Shown here: positions 20,277-29,179 of the stretch, one piece after another
How positions within the stretch are numbered: the stretch's first letter is position 1
Layout of the letters: each line of letters starts with the position of its first letter
Source of the DNA: Bacteroidota bacterium
GTDB lineage: Bacteria > Bacteroidota > Bacteroidia > Flavobacteriales > Flavobacteriaceae
Assembly: GCA_029557895.1 (NCBI GenBank)
Contig: JAKQHT010000025.1
Location: 62,001 to 126,000 of the forward strand
DNA: 64,000 bases
Direction of reading: 5' to 3'
The notes under the pieces: generated by a model
The model's input: the letters and a program-made list of their open reading frames with translations, nothing else
What the model was told of the DNA's origin: nothing
Database searches by the model: none
Position numbers and translations under genes: made by a program

Positions 20277-21032
20277 ATGACACAAGAACCTTACGTAAAG
20301 ACCAAGAACAAGAGCGCCGTCGGATATATCGAATTTTATCACCCTTCGCATAATTCATTGCCTGGCAACATATTGTCAGAGTTGGCAAGGCAAATTAATA
20401 TGGCGGGCGAAGATGACAGTATCAAAGTGATTGTCTTGCAAAGTGGCGGCGACCGCACATTTTGTGCCGGAGCGAGCTTTGAGGAACTCGTTGCCATAGA
20501 AGATGAAACTGCGGGAAAAGTTTTTTTCTCTGGTTTTGCCAATGTCATCAATGCCATGCGCAAATGCCCGAAATTTATTATCGGTCGTGTGCAGGGGAAA
20601 ACTGTCGGCGGTGGTGTAGGCTTGGCTTCGGCGGTGGATTATTGTATGGCAACCCAATATGCCGATATCAAATTGAGTGAACTCAACGTTGGTATTGGGC
20701 CGTTTGTAGTCGGACCTGCTGTAGAGCGAAAAATCGGATTGAGTGCCATGTCGCAAATTGCCATTGACGCCAACACATTTTATTCGGCAGAATGGGCCAT
20801 GCAAAAAGGACTCTATACCAAAGTGTTCGATTCCATTGAGGCATTGGACCAAGCCGTGACGGCGTTTGCCGACAACCTCAAAACCTACAATCCCAAGGCC
20901 ATGTCCGAAATGAAAACCATGTTCTGGAGAGGCACCGAAGACTGGGACCAACTGTTGTTGCAACGTGCAAAAATCAGTGGTCGTTTAGTGTTATCGGAAT
21001 TTGCGAAAAAGACTTTGGCGAAGTATAAATAA
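20277..21032 (+). CDS. enoyl-CoA hydratase/isomerase family protein (PaaF-like)
   Basis: crotonase fold: GDRTFCAGASFEELVAIE, VQGKTVGGGVGLASAVDYC. Confidence 0.88.
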   Translation: MTQEPYVKTKNKSAVGYIEFYHPSHNSLPGNILSELARQINMAGEDDSIKVIVLQSGGDRTFCAGASFEELVAIEDETAGKVFFSGFANVINAMRKCPKFIIGRVQGKTVGGGVGLASAVDYCMATQYADIKLSELNVGIGPFVVGPAVERKIGLSAMSQIAIDANTFYSAEWAMQKGLYTKVFDSIEALDQAVTAFADNLKTYNPKAMSEMKTMFWRGTEDWDQLLLQRAKISGRLVLSEFAKKTLAKYK

Positions 21033-21123
21033 AAGTCCACCCAAACTCTCCTCAAGGAGTGAAAAAGCGTGTGGCGCATTAACTAATAAAATCCCCCTAC
21101 GATCGGTGGGGATTTAGAAACAT

Positions 21124-21729
21124 ATGATATATTCGTTTAAAAACCACATACCCGTCATCCACGAAAGCAGTTTTGTGCATCCATTGGCTGCCGTTACTGG
21201 CAATGTAATCATCGGAAAACATTGCTATATAGGTCCCGGTGCGGCGATACGTGGCGATTGGGGCGAAATTATATTGGAAGACGGGGTAAATGTGCAAGAA
21301 AATTGTACCATCCACATGTTTCCGGGGAAATCTATCGTGCTGAAAGAAAGTGCACACATCGGGCACGGGGCTATAGTGCATGGGGCAAACATAGAAAGAA
21401 ATGTCATGATAGGGATGAATGCTGTGATTATGGACGGTGCCGTAATAGGCGAGGAGAGCATCGTAGGGGCTTTGACCTTTGTAAAAGCAGAGACTATTAT
21501 TCCAAGACGTAGTTTGGTAGTGGGCAACCCGGCAAAAATTATCAAAGAGGTAAGCGACGAAATGCTGGCGTGGAAAACCGCCGGAACAAAGTTGTACCAA
21601 CAACTTCCCACAGATTGCTTTGTGAGTTTACGAGAGGTAGAACCCTTACGGGAAATCCCAAAAGACAGACCGAAGCAGGAGGATTTTTATAAAACATTAG
21701 AAGAATACAGAAAAGAGAATAAAGAATAA
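21124..21729 (+). CDS. paaY: PaaY-type hexapeptide-repeat thioesterase/transferase
   Basis: left-handed beta helix repeats; HPLAAVTGNVIIGKHCYIGPGAAIRGDWG. Confidence 0.85.
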   Translation: MIYSFKNHIPVIHESSFVHPLAAVTGNVIIGKHCYIGPGAAIRGDWGEIILEDGVNVQENCTIHMFPGKSIVLKESAHIGHGAIVHGANIERNVMIGMNAVIMDGAVIGEESIVGALTFVKAETIIPRRSLVVGNPAKIIKEVSDEMLAWKTAGTKLYQQLPTDCFVSLREVEPLREIPKDRPKQEDFYKTLEEYRKENKE

Positions 21730-21736
21730 AGACACT

Positions 21737-23035
21737 ATGTCAAAAATAGAATTTAAACTGCCCAAAATGGGCGAAAGCATTACCGAAGGCACCATCATCA
21801 ACTGGCTTGTTCGGGAAGGCGAGTCGTTTGAAGAAGGCGATATTTTATTGGAAGTCGGTACAGACAAGGTGGATAACGAAGTGCCTGCACCGTTTTCGGG
21901 CAAGCTTTTAGAGATAAAATACAAAGCCAAAGACGTAGTGCAGATTGGCGAAGTGATTGCTATATTGGAACTGTCAGCCTTACCCTTAACCCCTCTCCAA
22001 AGGAGCGGGGAACAAAAAACTCCAAAAGAAGAAAATAAGGTTAAAAAAGAGAAAATTCAAAAGCCAAAATATATTCATACTGAAAAGCAGGTTTCTCCCT
22101 TTTTGGGGGACGGAAGGGGGGATTTTTTTTCGCCTTTGGTACTTCAAATAGCCAAACAACACCACATCAGCTACGAAGAACTCGCGCGTATTCCCGCAAC
22201 GGGAAAAGACGGTCGTTTACGAAAAAGTGATATATTTCAATACATTGAAGACGGTCGCCCATACAAATTTGCACAGCCGGTTGCAGAAAAAGATCCAACG
22301 GCTTACCGAATACCGCAGTTGAATCTGGACAAAGGCAAAGGAAAAATCGTGGAAATGGACCGAATGCGCCAGATGATTGCCGACCATATGGTGTACAGTA
22401 AGCACACTTCGCCGCACGTTACGTCTTATGTAGAAGCCGATATGACCAATATGGTCAACTGGCGAAATGCCAACAAAGAGACTTTTCAGAAACAATATGG
22501 CGAAAAATTGACGTTTACACCACTTTTTGTAGAAGCGGTTGCCAAAGCCATAAAAGATTTCCCGATGATCAATGTGTCGGTGGACGGAACAAATATTATC
22601 GTAAAAGAAGATATCAACATTGGGATGGCAGCAGCATTGCCTACGGGAAATTTAATTGTTCCGGTAATAAAAAATGCAGACCAAAAAGAGTTGCCTCAAT
22701 TGGCAAAAGAAGTCAATGAGTTGGTTGATAAAGCCAGGAACAACAAGCTGAAAGCCGATGATTTAAAAGGAAGCTCTTTTACGATAAGTAATGTAGGAAC
22801 CTTTGGTAGCCTGATGGGAACACCCATTATCAACCAACCCGAAGTTGCCATTTTAGCAACGGGAATTATCAAAAAACGGGCAGAAGTCATCGAAAAACCC
22901 GAAGGTGATACCATCGAAATTCGCCCCATGATGATATTGTCCCTATCTTTTGACCACAGGGTAGTTGATGGCTATTTGGGAGGTTCATTTTTAAGGCGGG
23001 TTGCAGATTATTTTGAACAGTTTGATGTGAAGTGA
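21737..23035 (+). CDS. 2-oxo acid dehydrogenase E2 (dihydrolipoamide acyltransferase)
   Basis: lipoyl motif GTDKVDNEVPAP; catalytic SFDHRVVDG. Confidence 0.92.
   Translation: MSKIEFKLPKMGESITEGTIINWLVREGESFEEGDILLEVGTDKVDNEVPAPFSGKLLEIKYKAKDVVQIGEVIAILELSALPLTPLQRSGEQKTPKEENKVKKEKIQKPKYIHTEKQVSPFLGDGRGDFFSPLVLQIAKQHHISYEELARIPATGKDGRLRKSDIFQYIEDGRPYKFAQPVAEKDPTAYRIPQLNLDKGKGKIVEMDRMRQMIADHMVYSKHTSPHVTSYVEADMTNMVNWRNANKETFQKQYGEKLTFTPLFVEAVAKAIKDFPMINVSVDGTNIIVKEDINIGMAAALPTGNLIVPVIKNADQKELPQLAKEVNELVDKARNNKLKADDLKGSSFTISNVGTFGSLMGTPIINQPEVAILATGIIKKRAEVIEKPEGDTIEIRPMMILSLSFDHRVVDGYLGGSFLRRVADYFEQFDVK
21982..22013. repeat. GC-rich palindromic repeat copy in frame inside E2 linker
   Basis: ACCCTTAACCCCTCTCCAAAGGAGCGGGGAAC. 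Confidence 0.6.
22091..22130. repeat. second palindromic repeat copy inside E2 linker
   Basis: GTTTCTCCCTTTTTGGGGGACGGAAGGGGGGATT. Confidence 0.55.
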
Positions 23036-23052
23036 AAAATGTAAATAAATTA

Positions 23053-23079
23053 CACGCAAAAGGCGTCAAGTTTTTATAG
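23053..23079. repeat. left imperfect inverted repeat flanking GxxExxY pseudogene
   Basis: CACGCAAAAGGCGTCAAGTTTTTATA; about 17/22 match to reverse complement of 23458-23482. Confidence 0.55.
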
Positions 23080-23148
23080 CAAAGAGAATAAAGAGATTTT
23101 GTGTTTTTTGCGGATTGCTTTTGAATTGCATAAAATAGTGTTCCCGGA

Positions 23149-23439
23149 TTATTGAAAAAGCGTTGGTTTATGATTTTAGACAGGCTGGTTTTGAAGTTAT
23201 GCAGTAAGTGCTAATGCCTTTTTTATAAAAAAATTAAAATGGATGTAGGTTACAGGCCTGATTTATTGGTAGAAACTAAGGTAATCATAGAAATAATATC
23301 TGTCGAAAATTTAGCGCCTGTTCATTGCGCACAATTATCGACCTATTTAAAATTGTCAGATTTAAAGTTGGGTTTGTTCGCCAACTTTAATTGTAAGTTA
23401 TTGAAAGATAGAATCCATAGAATAGTAAACAATTTATAG
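23149..23439 (+). pseudogene. GxxExxY family (PD-(D/E)XK-like) protein, degenerate
   Basis: ALVYDFRQAGFEV-(stop/frameshift)-MDVGYRPDLLVETKVIIEIISVENLAPVHCAQLSTYLKLSDLKLGLFANFN; EIK Lys replaced by Ile. Confidence 0.85.
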
Positions 23440-23457
23440 ACCCATTTGCGTTACTTT

Positions 23458-23482
23458 TCTAAAACTTTGCACACTTTGCGTG
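23458..23482. repeat. right imperfect inverted repeat flanking GxxExxY pseudogene
   Basis: TCTAAAACTTTGCACACTTTGCGTG. Confidence 0.55.
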
Positions 23483-23497
23483 AAATAAAAATAGATT

Positions 23498-25564
23498 ATG
23501 AACCACAATATCTCAAAAGAAACATTCCAAAAAGCCTTTAAAAACCTCTGTACCGCCAAGGCAATGGCAGAGCTGTATGAAGAAAATTTTAAAACAGTTT
23601 CCAAATACGTCCACGCTACTTCACGCGGGCACGAGGTTATACAAACCGCTCTCGGGATGCAGTTGCTACCTCAGGATTATGCTTATCCGTACTATCGGGA
23701 TGATGCCATGTTGTTAAGTTTTGGTTGTACACCAAAAGACTTAATGCTTCAATTGATGGCAAAAAAGGACGACCCGTTTTCCGGAGGAAGAACCTATTAT
23801 TGCCACCCCAGTTTGGGAGATGCAGACAAGCCCAAAGTGCCGCACCAAAGCTCGGCAACCGGTATGCAGGCCATTCCGGCTACTGGGACGGCGATGGGTT
23901 TTTGGTATAAAGAAAGCCTCTCACAAATACAGGAAGAAGTTCCCCATTTGGGGGTTAGGGGGCTTGTAGTTTGTTCTTTAGGCGATGCTTCGGTCACTGA
24001 AGGCGAAATTGCCGAAGCCTTTCAAATGGCGGCATTAAAGCAGCTTCCGATATTGTATCTGGTACAGGACAACGGTTGGGATATTTCGGCCAATGCCGCA
24101 GAAACCCGGGCACAAAACGCTTTTGAATATGCCAAAGGTTTCAACGGTTTGGAAGCCGTTTCCATTGACGGAACAGACTTTAAGGAATGTTACACCACAA
24201 CAAAGCATATTATAGAAACGATTCGGAAAGAACGTCGTCCGTTTCTGGTTCACGCCAAAGTGCCGTTGTTGAACCATCACACTTCGGGAGTGCGGATGGA
24301 ATGGTATCGCGACGATTTGGACGAAGCACGATCGCAAGACCCTTATCCGAAAATGCGGAAGCAGTTGTTGGAAAATGGATTCACGGAACAAGAACTTCTT
24401 GAAATTGAAAATGAAGTTAAAATTGAAGTGGAAAAAGCGTATCAGGAAGCACTAAAAGCGGAAGATCCAACTTCCGAAGATTTATTTACACACGATTTTG
24501 CGCCCACCCCTATTGCGGTAGAAACAGGAATCCGTAGTCCCAAAGGCGCCGAAAAAGTAGTGATGGTGGATTGTGCGTTGCACGCTATTGAAGAGTTGAT
24601 GCAAAAACATTCCGAATGTTTGTTGTACGGACAAGACGTGGGAGGAAGATTAGGGGGTGTTTTTCGAGAGGCAGCTACATTAGCACAAAAATTTGGCGAT
24701 AACCGTGTGTTCAATACACCCATACAGGAAGCGTTTATCATTGGTTCAACCGTTGGGATGAGCGCCGTAGGACTAAAACCGATTGTTGAAGTTCAGTTTG
24801 CCGATTATATCTGGCCGGGGCTTAACCAATTGTTTACCGAAGTGAGCCGAAGCTGTTACTTGTCAAATGGAAAATGGCCTGTTTCAATGATACTCCGTGT
24901 TCCTATCGGAGCATATGGTAGCGGAGGGCCGTACCATTCGTCATCAGTGGAAAGTGTCGTGGCCAACATACGCGGAATCAAAATTGCTTATCCCAGTAAC
25001 GGAGCCGATTTAAAAGGATTGCTAAAAGCGGCGTATTATGACCCCAATCCGGTAGTGATTTTTGAGCATAAAGGCTTGTATTGGAGCAAAGTGCCTGGAA
25101 CTAAAGGCGCAACATCTGTAGAACCTGCCGAAGATTATATTTTGCCGTTCGGGAAAGCGTGGGTATTGCAGGAAATCTGGAAGCAAGAAGAAGTTGAAAC
25201 CGCAACCATCGTTAGCTACGGAATGGGCGTGCATTGGGCAATGAACGCCACAGAAGATATGAAAGATAGGGTAGAAGTCATTGATTTACGAACGCTGTAT
25301 CCGCTGGATGAAGAAACCGTGATGAAATCGGTAAAGAAAACAGGGAAATGCCTTGTTGTTACCGAAGAACCGGGCAATAACAGCTTTGCGAGAGCACTGG
25401 CGGGAAAAATTCAGGAAGAATGTTTCCGGTATCTCGATGCTCCGGTTATGGTAGTTGGCAGTGAAAACATGCCGGCAATTCCTTTGAATTCTACATTGGA
25501 ACAAACAATGATCCCGAGCACGGAGAAGGTTAAAAAGAAGCTGGCACAATTGCTCGATTATTGA
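23498..25564 (+). CDS. 2-oxo acid dehydrogenase E1, alpha and beta subunits fused
   Basis: TPP motif GDASVTEGEIAEAFQMAALKQLPILYLVQDN; beta part GQDVGGRLGGVFREA. Confidence 0.92.
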   Translation: MNHNISKETFQKAFKNLCTAKAMAELYEENFKTVSKYVHATSRGHEVIQTALGMQLLPQDYAYPYYRDDAMLLSFGCTPKDLMLQLMAKKDDPFSGGRTYYCHPSLGDADKPKVPHQSSATGMQAIPATGTAMGFWYKESLSQIQEEVPHLGVRGLVVCSLGDASVTEGEIAEAFQMAALKQLPILYLVQDNGWDISANAAETRAQNAFEYAKGFNGLEAVSIDGTDFKECYTTTKHIIETIRKERRPFLVHAKVPLLNHHTSGVRMEWYRDDLDEARSQDPYPKMRKQLLENGFTEQELLEIENEVKIEVEKAYQEALKAEDPTSEDLFTHDFAPTPIAVETGIRSPKGAEKVVMVDCALHAIEELMQKHSECLLYGQDVGGRLGGVFREAATLAQKFGDNRVFNTPIQEAFIIGSTVGMSAVGLKPIVEVQFADYIWPGLNQLFTEVSRSCYLSNGKWPVSMILRVPIGAYGSGGPYHSSSVESVVANIRGIKIAYPSNGADLKGLLKAAYYDPNPVVIFEHKGLYWSKVPGTKGATSVEPAEDYILPFGKAWVLQEIWKQEEVETATIVSYGMGVHWAMNATEDMKDRVEVIDLRTLYPLDEETVMKSVKKTGKCLVVTEEPGNNSFARALAGKIQEECFRYLDAPVMVVGSENMPAIPLNSTLEQTMIPSTEKVKKKLAQLLDY
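23938..23966. repeat. GC-rich palindromic repeat copy in frame inside E1
   Basis: AGTTCCCCATTTGGGGGTTAGGGGGCTTG. Confidence 0.6.
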
Positions 25565-25589
25565 TGCCAGACACCAAAAGTGATTATTT

Positions 25590-26540
25590 TTAGTGTCCCA
25601 AATCCGAATACTTCAATACGGTATTAAACCCCTTTTCTTTAAAATAGCCTGAAGGATCGTTTTTTGAAGTGACCAATATAAAATCTCCGCCCCAAGCCCC
25701 TAGACTTTTGATGCTTCCATCAAAATTGGGGAACAGTCGTTCCTTGATTGGTTTTTGATGGATGATTTTTGAAATGATACTTTCATGGCTATCTATAAGT
25801 GCCCGAAATTCAATTAAATCGGTACAACGACCAATTTTTTTGGTAATCGAAGTGATCTCTGATATTTCTTGTGACAAATCCGAATTATTGTTTCTGTAAT
25901 TGGCTATGGCTTCTCTGCTGTTTTGCTTTTTGTTCAGATAGACAAAGTACAGGCAATCCTTAAAAGGAGGACAAAATGCTATTTCTTCAACGGTTGGTTT
26001 GCCATGGATCAATTGGAAAAGAATTGGTGCATTGTGCTGGGCACAGGCAATGTCGTATCCACTTCCGCCGAAGGTTTTTTCGAGTAATTGATATGGGTCA
26101 ACTTGGGCCCAAGATGCAATATTGTTTATCAATGTTGATGAAGTGCCAAGTCCCCAATTGTTTGGAAAATCCAATTGTGTGGTTACTCGCAATCCAATTT
26201 TGGAGTCAATATATTGGGCCAAAAACGATTCATTGATTTGATTGGCTGTAGTCAATATTTGCAGCAGGGTTTTGCCCACATCGTTTAAGCGTGATTTTCC
26301 GTAATGGCCCATGGAGCCATTAAATACAGAAGGCAAAAGGATTTCACTAAAATCAAATGTTTCCTCGAACCAAATTCTGCCTTTTTCATCAAAACTTTTC
26401 CATATTAGTTTGTTTTCGTCATGTGGTTCAACCATTAGCGACTGCCCGGGTTTGGTGGGTAAAGCAAGGGATAGTGCACCGTCCAGTACAAGGTATTCGG
26501 CGGTAATCAAAAGTTTTCCGTTGCTGTGGAAGTTGGGCAT
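25590..26540 (-). CDS. GYDIA family GHMP kinase (mevalonate kinase-like)
   Basis: GGSGYDIACAQH and WGLGTSSTLINNIA motifs; start MPNFHSNGKLLITAEYLVLDGA at 26540. Confidence 0.9.
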   Translation of the reverse strand: MPNFHSNGKLLITAEYLVLDGALSLALPTKPGQSLMVEPHDENKLIWKSFDEKGRIWFEETFDFSEILLPSVFNGSMGHYGKSRLNDVGKTLLQILTTANQINESFLAQYIDSKIGLRVTTQLDFPNNWGLGTSSTLINNIASWAQVDPYQLLEKTFGGSGYDIACAQHNAPILFQLIHGKPTVEEIAFCPPFKDCLYFVYLNKKQNSREAIANYRNNNSDLSQEISEITSITKKIGRCTDLIEFRALIDSHESIISKIIHQKPIKERLFPNFDGSIKSLGAWGGDFILVTSKNDPSGYFKEKGFNTVLKYSDLGH

Positions 26541-26550
26541 CAGTGATAAA

Positions 26551-27333
26551 TTATTGACCTTTAAAATTGGGCATTCTTTTCTCCACAAATGCATTGACGC
26601 CTTCGCTGTAATCGTCGGTTTGGGCGGATTCGATTTGGTATTTTGATTCTAATGCCAATTGCGCTTCCAAGGTATTGTTCAGCGATGCATTGAATGCTTT
26701 TTTTGTCAAAGCCAGTGCTTTTGTAGGCATTTGGGATAAAGTTACTGCAATGATTTTTGCTTCATCCATAAAATCTTGAGGTGAAAAAACTTTGTAGATC
26801 ATCCCCATTTTTTCGGCGTCTTGAGCAGAAATTTTATCTCCCAACATTGCCAATGCCGATGCTTTTTGAAAACCTATCAATCTTGGTAAAAAGAACGTTC
26901 CGCCGCTGTCGGGAATAAGCCCGATTTTACTAAACGCCTGAATGAACGTTGCCGTTTCTGAAGCCACCACCACATCGCACGCCAAGGCGATATTGGCACC
27001 GGCACCGGCGGCCACACCGTTTATGGCTGAGATTATGGGTTTTTCGATGTTTCTTATTCGTGAAATAATCGGGTTGTAATGCTCGTCCAAAATAGTTTTG
27101 AACCCTGGGTTCAGTTCGGGGCTTGTCACTTCTCTTAAATCCTGACCGGCACAAAAAGCTTTTCCGTTTCCGGTGAGTAAAATGGCGCGCACTTTATCGT
27201 TTGAGGCGCTATCGTCCAAGGTTTTTTGTAGTGCCAAAGCCATTTCGCGGTTAAAACTGTTGAAAACCTCTGGGCGGTTGAGGGTAATGATGGCAAGGTT
27301 GTTTTCTATTTTTAATAAGATACTTTCGGTCAT
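26551..27333 (-). CDS. paaG: enoyl-CoA hydratase/isomerase, PaaG-type (ring-1,2-epoxyphenylacetyl-CoA isomerase)
   Basis: crotonase fold, GKAFCAGQDLREV, NGVAAGAGANIALACD; position in paaA-E operon. Confidence 0.88.
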   Translation of the reverse strand: MTESILLKIENNLAIITLNRPEVFNSFNREMALALQKTLDDSASNDKVRAILLTGNGKAFCAGQDLREVTSPELNPGFKTILDEHYNPIISRIRNIEKPIISAINGVAAGAGANIALACDVVVASETATFIQAFSKIGLIPDSGGTFFLPRLIGFQKASALAMLGDKISAQDAEKMGMIYKVFSPQDFMDEAKIIAVTLSQMPTKALALTKKAFNASLNNTLEAQLALESKYQIESAQTDDYSEGVNAFVEKRMPNFKGQ

Positions 27334-27378
27334 ACTTTTTTTTGAATTACTATTTTTATTTCAATGAACTACTTTTAT

Positions 27379-27915
27379 TTACTTTAAACATTTAAAATAT
27401 TCAAAAGGTTCCAAACAATCATTGCATTGAAATTGTGCCTTGCAAGCTGTCGAGCCAAATTGACTTACCAATTTTGTATTGGTGCTTCCGCAGTTGGTGC
27501 ATTTTACTATTTTTTCATTGCCCAACAGTGCTTTTTTGTCGGATATAACATCGAGCGGTGGCGCGATACCGTACTTTTCCAATGCTTTTCTGCCTTCTTC
27601 GTTAATCATGTCGCTTGTCCATGCGGGCGATAAAACCAACTCAACGTCTGCTGTGTAACCTGCTTTTTTTAAAGCCGATTTGATGTCGTCTCCTATCACA
27701 TCCATAGCCGGACATCCACTGTATGTAGGTGTAATTTGAACTTTTATCATCCCGTTTTCAACCACTGCCGAGCGCACAACTCCCATATCCATGATGGACA
27801 ACACCGGAATTTCGGGGTCTGAAATGGATTGTAAAATAGACAGCACAGTGCTATCTAACTGCCCCAAAGGTGAAGCACTCTTGCCCGAACTTAATATGTT
27901 GTTATTTTCCGTCAT
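27379..27915 (-). CDS. paaD: phenylacetyl-CoA epoxygenase-associated protein PaaD
   Basis: DUF59-like N-term; C-terminal Cys motif CTNCGSTNTKLVSQFGSTACKAQFQC. Confidence 0.92.
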   Translation of the reverse strand: MTENNNILSSGKSASPLGQLDSTVLSILQSISDPEIPVLSIMDMGVVRSAVVENGMIKVQITPTYSGCPAMDVIGDDIKSALKKAGYTADVELVLSPAWTSDMINEEGRKALEKYGIAPPLDVISDKKALLGNEKIVKCTNCGSTNTKLVSQFGSTACKAQFQCNDCLEPFEYFKCLK

Positions 27916-27950
27916 ATAGTTTCCTCTTTTTGGGAGGATTTAAGTGGACT

Positions 27951-28703
27951 TTACCATTCCATATTTGGATAAGTGCGTTGCATAAACTGCATATCGTTGA
28001 GCAAATAGCCTAAATGCTCGGTATGGATGCCGTGTTTTCCTCCTTTTTGAAAATAGGCGGTTTCTGGTATTGCGATGGCGGCTTCTTCCAAAATGCTTTT
28101 AACTTGCTCATAATATGTGTTTTTCAGCTTTGTCACATCAACTCCTATGCCTTCTTTTACCATAGCTATATCGTCTTCGGTTTGGTGGAACAACTCATCG
28201 GTGTAAACCCATAAATCATCAACGGCATTTTGCACTCTACGGTTGCTTTCTTCTGTGCCGTCACCAAGACGTTTTATCCAATCTGACGAAAAACGTCGGT
28301 GGTAGCTCACTTCTTTAACAGATTTTGCCGCAATGGCAGAAAGTGTCAAATCTTTGCTTTTTTGTAATTCCTGTAAAAACAGCAAATGGTACATGTCAAA
28401 CAAAAATTGGCGCACGATGGTGTAGGCGAAATCAGTATTGGGTTGTTCTACGAGCAGTACATTGCGGTATTCATGCTCTTTGCGAAGAAAAGCGATACTG
28501 TCCTCGGTGGCGTTGTTGCCCATCAATTTTGCGGCATATTGGTAATAGCTTCGTACTTGCCCAAACAAATCGAGCGAGATGTTGGTAAGGGCGATATCGG
28601 TTTCCAGATTGGGTCCGTGACCGCATAATTCGCCAAGTCGCTGTGCGAGAATCAAGGAGTTGTCGGCAACTAATAAAATATATTTGTATTGGTTTTCTTT
28701 CAT
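27951..28703 (-). CDS. paaC: 1,2-phenylacetyl-CoA epoxidase subunit PaaC
   Basis: LILAQRLGELCGHGPNLETDIALTNISLDLFGQ. Confidence 0.93.
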   Translation of the reverse strand: MKENQYKYILLVADNSLILAQRLGELCGHGPNLETDIALTNISLDLFGQVRSYYQYAAKLMGNNATEDSIAFLRKEHEYRNVLLVEQPNTDFAYTIVRQFLFDMYHLLFLQELQKSKDLTLSAIAAKSVKEVSYHRRFSSDWIKRLGDGTEESNRRVQNAVDDLWVYTDELFHQTEDDIAMVKEGIGVDVTKLKNTYYEQVKSILEEAAIAIPETAYFQKGGKHGIHTEHLGYLLNDMQFMQRTYPNMEW

Positions 28704-28745
28704 TTTAAATTGAAAATGAAGTTGAAAATGAAGTTGAAAAACAGA
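28703..28745 (-). repeat. TTCAA-type simple repeat directly abutting paaC start
   Basis: minus strand TCTGTTTTTCAACTTCATTTTCAACTTCATTTTCAATTTAAAATG. Confidence 0.65.
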
Positions 28746-28791
28746 ATCTTATATTTGATTTCTGTCTCAAGTTCAATTTCAAGTTAGTTAT

Positions 28792-29143
28792 TTATTTGAT
28801 GTTTTTAATTCTTGTGACTATAATTCTAATAAGTTGTTCATTTTTATCTTTAAGTGGCAGCAAATTTTCATTTGAAATTAATTTTGCCTTTGCTTGAATA
28901 TTGAGGTTTCGTTGACGTTCTCGTAATTCTTTCAAACAAATTCTCAATTTATTAATTTTATCTTTATCGGTTCCCGCACCTAAATACTTCACCGTAATTT
29001 AAAGCTGACGAACAAGAAGAGCGCATGAGTTGGTTTGCCAAATAATCCGCTGCGAAAGATAACGGTTTTGTATCGTATATCAGAATAATAGAAGCTGCAA
29101 AATCTTCCAAACGCTCACACAAATCATATTTATTGTCACTCAC
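28792..29143 (-). pseudogene. four-helix bundle protein (23S rRNA IVS-like family), frameshifted
   Basis: DLCERLEDFAASIILIYDTKPLSFAADYLANQLMRSSCSSALNYGE + (extra nt at 28987) + YLGAGTDKDKINKLRICLKELRERQ. Confidence 0.8.
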
Positions 29144-29179
29144 AATAGCACCATTTCAAGTTCAAATTCAATTTCAATT

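Noticed and set aside
20376-20963. 195-aa minus ORF opposite the enoyl-CoA hydratase
   Set aside because: Opposite a clear crotonase gene; Cys/His-rich shadow translation.
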